The position numbers were made by a program, and so were the translations under genes. From Desulfurococcales archaeon (GTDB lineage Archaea > Thermoproteota > Thermoprotei_A > Sulfolobales > NBVN01), in NCBI GenBank assembly GCA_027083115.1, contig JALWQN010000099.1, forward strand, positions 1 to 15,507: a stretch of DNA of 15,507 bases, read 5' to 3'. The notes beneath the pieces are model-generated. The model searched no databases. It saw nothing but the letters and a program-made list of their open reading frames with translations, and was not told where the DNA came from. Below, piece after piece: positions 12,357 to 15,507 of this stretch (the stretch's first letter is position 1; every line of letters begins with the position of its first letter).

Positions 12357-13499
12357 TTAACCAAAGACTGCTTTTTCCTCAAGGAACTTTCCTTTCTTAA
12401 ACCTATCTGGTGTTAGTTCAGCTGTTTCAGGAAGTTTTGTCCTACCATTAATTATGAGATTAGCGAGCTCCTCACCAACAATGGGTGACATCATATATCC
12501 ATGACCGCTGAATCCAGTAGCTAAGTAGATGTTCTCATAACCAGGTACCAAACCTATCAGAGGGTGATTATCCGGGGTTTTTAGGTAATAACCTATCCAT
12601 ACCCTGAGGAGATTCGCATTAAGTATTTGAGGGAAGTATTTTGACATATGCTTAACTGCTTTAACTATGAAGCCCGCTCTAAGAGTTAAGTCATTTTCGG
12701 GAACAGAATATTCGGCACCAAGTATTAGACCACCCGTCAAAACCTGGTTTATGTATGAACCGCTTTCCTTATGAATTACTAAGGGCTTAACTAAAGGAGC
12801 AACTTTCTCAGTAATTAGTAAGTGATGAGGATCTCCAACGACAGGTAACTCATAACCTAGTTTGTAGAGTAACTCCTTGCTCCAATAACCTGCAGCGATA
12901 ACTAAGGATCCGCCTATTTTCAGGCTTCCAGCACCCTCAATCCCTATCTCGGTCGCTTTACTCGAGGATGCCTTTATTGACCTAATAGGAGTATATTCGT
13001 GTATTTTCACTCCAGCCTTAATTAAGTACCTACGTAAAGCCATTGTTGCGTGAAATGGGCTAGCTTTACCTGCCGTAGGGTCATGTAAAGCAGCTAACAC
13101 ATCGTTAAGTTGAATAGAGGGAACCAGTTCCTTGACCTCTTCCCTACCTATGAGTTTAGTGGGTACCCCTAAGCTATTATGGAGCTTCATTAACTCCTTA
13201 TGTTGTTCAACTAATTCATCGTTGGTCAGAAGCCACAAATAACCTGCTTGATTAAACTCAAGCCCCTCAATGCTTTTGTTCCATTTCTTCCAGCCCTCAA
13301 TAGCTTCCTTCATTAAGACCACATGCACTCTTGATGTGAAGGAAGCTCTAATCCCCGCAGCACACCGTCCTGAGCTACCATAACCAACATACTTTGCTTC
13401 AAAGATCTCGACATCCTTAATACCTTTCTTAGTTAAGAAGTAGGCCGTGGATAATCCAGTTATTCCGCCACCAACTATAGCAATATTGACGGTCCTCAT
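12357..13499 (-). CDS. FAD-dependent amino acid dehydrogenase, beta subunit (proline dehydrogenase/sarcosine oxidase type)
   Basis: This 380-residue flavoprotein of the D-amino-acid-oxidase (DAO) family is the likely catalytic subunit that oxidises a secondary or N-substituted amino acid such as L-proline. Seen: the FAD-binding I-V-G-G-G-I-T-G (8-15), E33 at the end of strand 2, the G-S-S-G-R-C-A-A-G-I-R segment (41-51), which in archaeal dye-linked proline dehydrogenase beta reads S-T-x-R-C-G-T-G-I-R, and the C-terminal T-P-D-N-H-P-L-I-G (308-316) and G-F-S-G-H-G-Y-M-M-S-P (329-339). No signal peptide or membrane segment is seen. It overlaps the preceding small iron-sulfur gene by ATGA, with AGGTGA 4 bases before its ATG. 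As the last gene of the four-gene cluster it would pass electrons to the alpha and ferredoxin subunits. Substrate (proline, hydroxyproline, sarcosine or other) cannot be set from sequence. Confidence 0.85.
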   Translation of the reverse strand: MRTVNIAIVGGGITGLSTAYFLTKKGIKDVEIFEAKYVGYGSSGRCAAGIRASFTSRVHVVLMKEAIEGWKKWNKSIEGLEFNQAGYLWLLTNDELVEQHKELMKLHNSLGVPTKLIGREEVKELVPSIQLNDVLAALHDPTAGKASPFHATMALRRYLIKAGVKIHEYTPIRSIKASSSKATEIGIEGAGSLKIGGSLVIAAGYWSKELLYKLGYELPVVGDPHHLLITEKVAPLVKPLVIHKESGSYINQVLTGGLILGAEYSVPENDLTLRAGFIVKAVKHMSKYFPQILNANLLRVWIGYYLKTPDNHPLIGLVPGYENIYLATGFSGHGYMMSPIVGEELANLIINGRTKLPETAELTPDRFKKGKFLEEKAVFG

Positions 13500-13789
13500 T
13501 CACTCACCTCATCAAGGAATTTTGCTAGTATTGTAGGTTTTACGGGTGGCCTAGGCTTAGGAATATGGAGTTCTTCAGACGTCTTATATCTTGGCGACTC
13601 GCCAAATAATTTAGGGTAGAGCTTAAGTAAAAGATTGATGCAATACCTACCACCGCAGTGCCCCATACTCACCCTCAACCGTCTTTTCAAGGTCTCCAAA
13701 TCACTAATTTTTTCCTCCCTAATCACTTTCTCAATATCCTCTATGGTTATTTCCTCACATAAACAGACGAATTTAGGCAATTTACTCAC
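13496..13789 (-). CDS. Small BFD-like [2Fe-2S] subunit of the dehydrogenase complex
   Basis: This 97-residue protein has a bacterioferritin-associated-ferredoxin-like motif: C9-x-C11 and C45-x4-C50 (H-C-G-G-R-Y-C), the pattern that binds one [2Fe-2S] cluster. In many related enzymes this domain is fused to the C-terminus of the larger NAD/FAD subunit; here it is separate and the alpha subunit ends without it. It probably relays electrons between the flavin subunits. The C-terminal 40 residues are proline- and charge-rich and may dock to partners. GTG 13789 overlaps the ferredoxin gene by 8 bases. TTG 13780 is an alternative, with GGGGGTGA 5 bases upstream, and would remove only three residues. 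It overlaps the beta-subunit start by ATGA. Confidence 0.82.
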   Translation of the reverse strand: MSKLPKFVCLCEEITIEDIEKVIREEKISDLETLKRRLRVSMGHCGGRYCINLLLKLYPKLFGESPRYKTSEELHIPKPRPPVKPTILAKFLDEVSE

Positions 13790-14339
13790 CCCCAGCTCTT
13801 AGGCCGCGGGTCCTAAGAGCTAGCTCTTTAGGTGCTTTAACCTTAATTACGTAAGCCTCGCTTCTCTTATGCTTGTACGTTAGCTCAACCTCACCAACAC
13901 CTATTTCTTCACCGTACTCGTTCAGTAGCTTTACTGTGTCGCCCTTTTTAGGCGGGTCAGTAAGGTCATACTGCAAAATCACTGATGCCGAATTCCCTTT
14001 ACCTGATAGATCCACGACCCTTATTGCTTGGCCAGGGCATTGAGCAACACATAAACCACATCCCGTGCATTTATTGAAGTCTATTTTAGGTAAGTCAGTT
14101 ATTTTATTCATCTCAACAGCTTTGAAGGGACAAGCAAAAACGCATACGTTACAAGGTATTGGCTCAATGCACTCAAATATAGCTACTGCACCACGCCTTA
14201 ATCTATCATCAGCAGGAATATAACCTAACTCCTTAAGTTTCTGGATAGAGATCACACCTGTCCGCCTCTCTAAGGGTATTTTAGCGCTTCTTTCACCCAT
14301 CATCATTCCCCCCAGCGATTTCAGCATATTTCCAACCAT
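13782..14339 (-). CDS. Two-[4Fe-4S] ferredoxin-like subunit of the dehydrogenase complex
   Basis: This 185-residue iron-sulfur protein has cysteines at 57, 63, 66, 70 (C-x5-C-x2-C-x3-C-P) and 91, 94, 97, 101 (C-x2-C-x2-C-x3-C-P), enough for two [4Fe-4S] clusters. The widened first spacing (E-C-I-E-P-I-P-C) resembles the ferredoxin-like subunits that accompany archaeal proline/sarcosine-type dehydrogenases. A beta-rich C-terminal segment (about 105-175) follows. It is likely the electron outlet of the complex. The start is uncertain: ATG 14339 overlaps the alpha gene by 47 bases and lacks a good ribosome binding site. A triple ATG at residues 12-14 (14306-14298) follows a G-rich stretch and fits the start of the conserved part (G-E-R-S-A-K-I-P-L). 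It overlaps the next gene by 8 bases. Confidence 0.85.
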   Translation of the reverse strand: MVGNMLKSLGGMMMGERSAKIPLERRTGVISIQKLKELGYIPADDRLRRGAVAIFECIEPIPCNVCVFACPFKAVEMNKITDLPKIDFNKCTGCGLCVAQCPGQAIRVVDLSGKGNSASVILQYDLTDPPKKGDTVKLLNEYGEEIGVGEVELTYKHKRSEAYVIKVKAPKELALRTRGLRAGGE

Positions 14340-15507
14340 GCCTCACTCTTTCACTGGCTGGAGAAGATCTATATTCTTTAAGCATTCTCACATACCTATC
14401 TCTTTCACTAATTAACTTAGGTTGAGGACCTAATTCCTTAATTAATATTGAGTAAGCTGCTATCCACCCTTCAATAAAGGCCGTCGTTGCCTCCTCTACT
14501 CCAACAACGTCTCCAGCAACAAATATGTTTGGTACATTGGTTTCAAGATATTCGTTCCTGACGGGAACCAAACCACCTAATTCTGGAACGTACTTAGTTT
14601 CAACACCGAACTGCCTAACTAATTCTGTGTTTGGTGTCAGCCCTACAGCCAATAGTATTGTGTCACAAGCAATTCTTTTCTCAGTACCCTTAATTGGTTC
14701 CCACCTCTCATCAACTTCAGCAATCACTGCAGCTCTTACTCTTTCCTTACCTTCAGCAGCAACAACTGTGTGTTTAGTTATGATTGGAACACCATACCTC
14801 CTTACCTTAGCTGCATGAACTAACCAGCCGCCTATTTTGGGAGCTGCCTCAATAATTGCCTTTACCTTCGCTCCAGCCTGAAGCAATTGGTATGTAATTA
14901 TTAGCCCAACATTTCCTGAGCCCACGACTAAGACCTCCTTCCCAGGCAGAACACCATAGAGGTTCATTAGCGTTTGAGCTCCTCCAGCACCCATGACTCC
15001 TGGGAGATCATTGTTCTCGAAAAGCAGATAGTTCTCGAAAGCGCCTGTCGAGAGCAGTATATATTTAGCATGCACTAAGTACGTTCCTTCATCATTAGTT
15101 ATCATGACGCCTTCCTTGAACGCACCTACAGCAGTCGTTCTAAGCATTATCTGTAAGTTTTTGATTTTCCTTAATTTTTCCTCATATTCCTCAGCTATTC
15201 TGACCCCTCTTTTCCCTGCGAAGAGCTCTTCTGAGCCGAAGAAAATGTGTGTCTGCTTAATTAGTTGTCCCCCTAACCTGATTTGATCATCAACCAAGAG
15301 AACGCTCAATCCTTCTGAAGCCAAAACTTCTGCAGCACCCATTCCAGCGGGTCCTGCACCAACAACCAAAACATCTGTATCGATCTTTCCTATCTTTCTT
15401 TTCCTTAAAATAGGTGATTTAGTTAATTTAGGTAGGCCCTTAATTCTCTTAATCTTCATTCCGTCCTTAACTGGTGTGATGCATGACCTCACGACCTCGC
15501 CATTAAC
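14293..15507 (-). CDS. NAD(P)/FAD-dependent oxidoreductase, alpha subunit of the dehydrogenase complex (N-terminus beyond window)
   Basis: This is the larger flavin subunit of the four-gene amino acid dehydrogenase cluster. The frame stays open to the window edge. The first visible residues (V-N-G-E-V-V-R-S-C-I-T-P-V-K-D-G-M) match the tail of an N-terminal plant-type [2Fe-2S] domain carrying its last cysteine, so the gene is cut here and GTG 15492 is not the start. Next come a first dinucleotide fold (V-V-G-A-G-P-A-G-M-G), a second (V-V-G-S-G-N-V-G-L), A-V-G-L-T-P-N-T, and the FAD-binding I-F-V-A-G-D-V-V-G-V-E-E-A near the C-terminus. In Thermococcales the corresponding alpha subunit bears FAD and ATP sites; whether this one does is not known. 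It overlaps the ferredoxin gene, which it precedes. It resembles HcnB/SoxA-type proteins that have lost the C-terminal BFD domain to a separate gene. Confidence 0.88.
   Translation of the reverse strand, partial: VNGEVVRSCITPVKDGMKIKRIKGLPKLTKSPILRKRKIGKIDTDVLVVGAGPAGMGAAEVLASEGLSVLLVDDQIRLGGQLIKQTHIFFGSEELFAGKRGVRIAEEYEEKLRKIKNLQIMLRTTAVGAFKEGVMITNDEGTYLVHAKYILLSTGAFENYLLFENNDLPGVMGAGGAQTLMNLYGVLPGKEVLVVGSGNVGLIITYQLLQAGAKVKAIIEAAPKIGGWLVHAAKVRRYGVPIITKHTVVAAEGKERVRAAVIAEVDERWEPIKGTEKRIACDTILLAVGLTPNTELVRQFGVETKYVPELGGLVPVRNEYLETNVPNIFVAGDVVGVEEATTAFIEGWIAAYSILIKELGPQPKLISERDRYVRMLKEYRSSPASERVRHGWKYAEIAGGNDDG

Noticed and set aside
15490..15492. GTG as the start of the alpha subunit gene
   Set aside because: The frame is open to the window edge and the residues around it match the end of a [2Fe-2S] domain, so the gene continues beyond 15507.
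1..15507. CRISPR arrays, insertion sequences, toxin-antitoxin or phage genes
   Set aside because: No regularly spaced repeats, terminal inverted repeats, transposase motifs or foreign-looking base composition were seen.

Overview
The window looks like chromosomal DNA from a thermophilic, anaerobic, peptide- or amino-acid-using archaeon, most likely in the Thermoproteota (Crenarchaeota). The grounds are the archaea-typical herA-nurA pair, an indolepyruvate oxidoreductase beside an ADP-forming acyl-CoA synthetase, a moeA and a surE of archaeal type, TATA-like promoters with very short leaders, T-rich terminators, AT-leaning sequence, tightly packed genes with short overlaps, and frequent GTG/TTG starts. 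Genus cannot be fixed from the sequence alone. I see no rRNA, tRNA, CRISPR array, insertion sequence or phage gene. No intergenic stretch exceeds about 200 bases.

Layout. (1) 1-3411, minus strand: acdA (ADP-forming acyl-CoA synthetase alpha), then iorA and the first 27 codons of iorB (indolepyruvate:ferredoxin oxidoreductase). Together these can turn aromatic 2-oxo acids into acyl-CoA with reduced ferredoxin, then recover ATP from the thioester. (2) 3524-4096, plus strand: a purine-type phosphoribosyltransferase, divergent from acdA. Both promoters carry the same 12-base TATA element. (3) 10079 down to 4128, minus strand: nurA-herA (DNA end resection), glmS and a nucleotidyltransferase/left-handed-beta-helix protein (UDP-GlcNAc-type nucleotide sugar synthesis). 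(4) 10263-12355, plus strand: surE-moeA, overlapping by ATGA. (5) 15507 down to 12357, minus strand: four overlapping genes for a multi-subunit flavin/iron-sulfur amino acid dehydrogenase of the archaeal dye-linked proline dehydrogenase (sarcosine-oxidase-like) type. The first gene is cut by the window edge. moeA and the last gene of this cluster converge with one base between stop codons.

The most unusual points are at gene starts and active sites. Neither iorA nor acdA has an ATG/GTG/TTG that includes its first conserved beta-strand, yet both carry the same GGAGTTAA(A)GCTG sequence exactly where a CTG start would restore it. GlmS appears to start Met-Ala-Cys instead of Met-Cys, which leaves one extra residue in front of the catalytic N-terminal cysteine. 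The nucleotidyltransferase has glycine where the signature G-x-G-T-R arginine normally sits. A perfect 8-bp inverted repeat covers the nurA-herA promoter. No wholly new system is evident; the four-subunit dehydrogenase and the start-site peculiarities most deserve follow-up.
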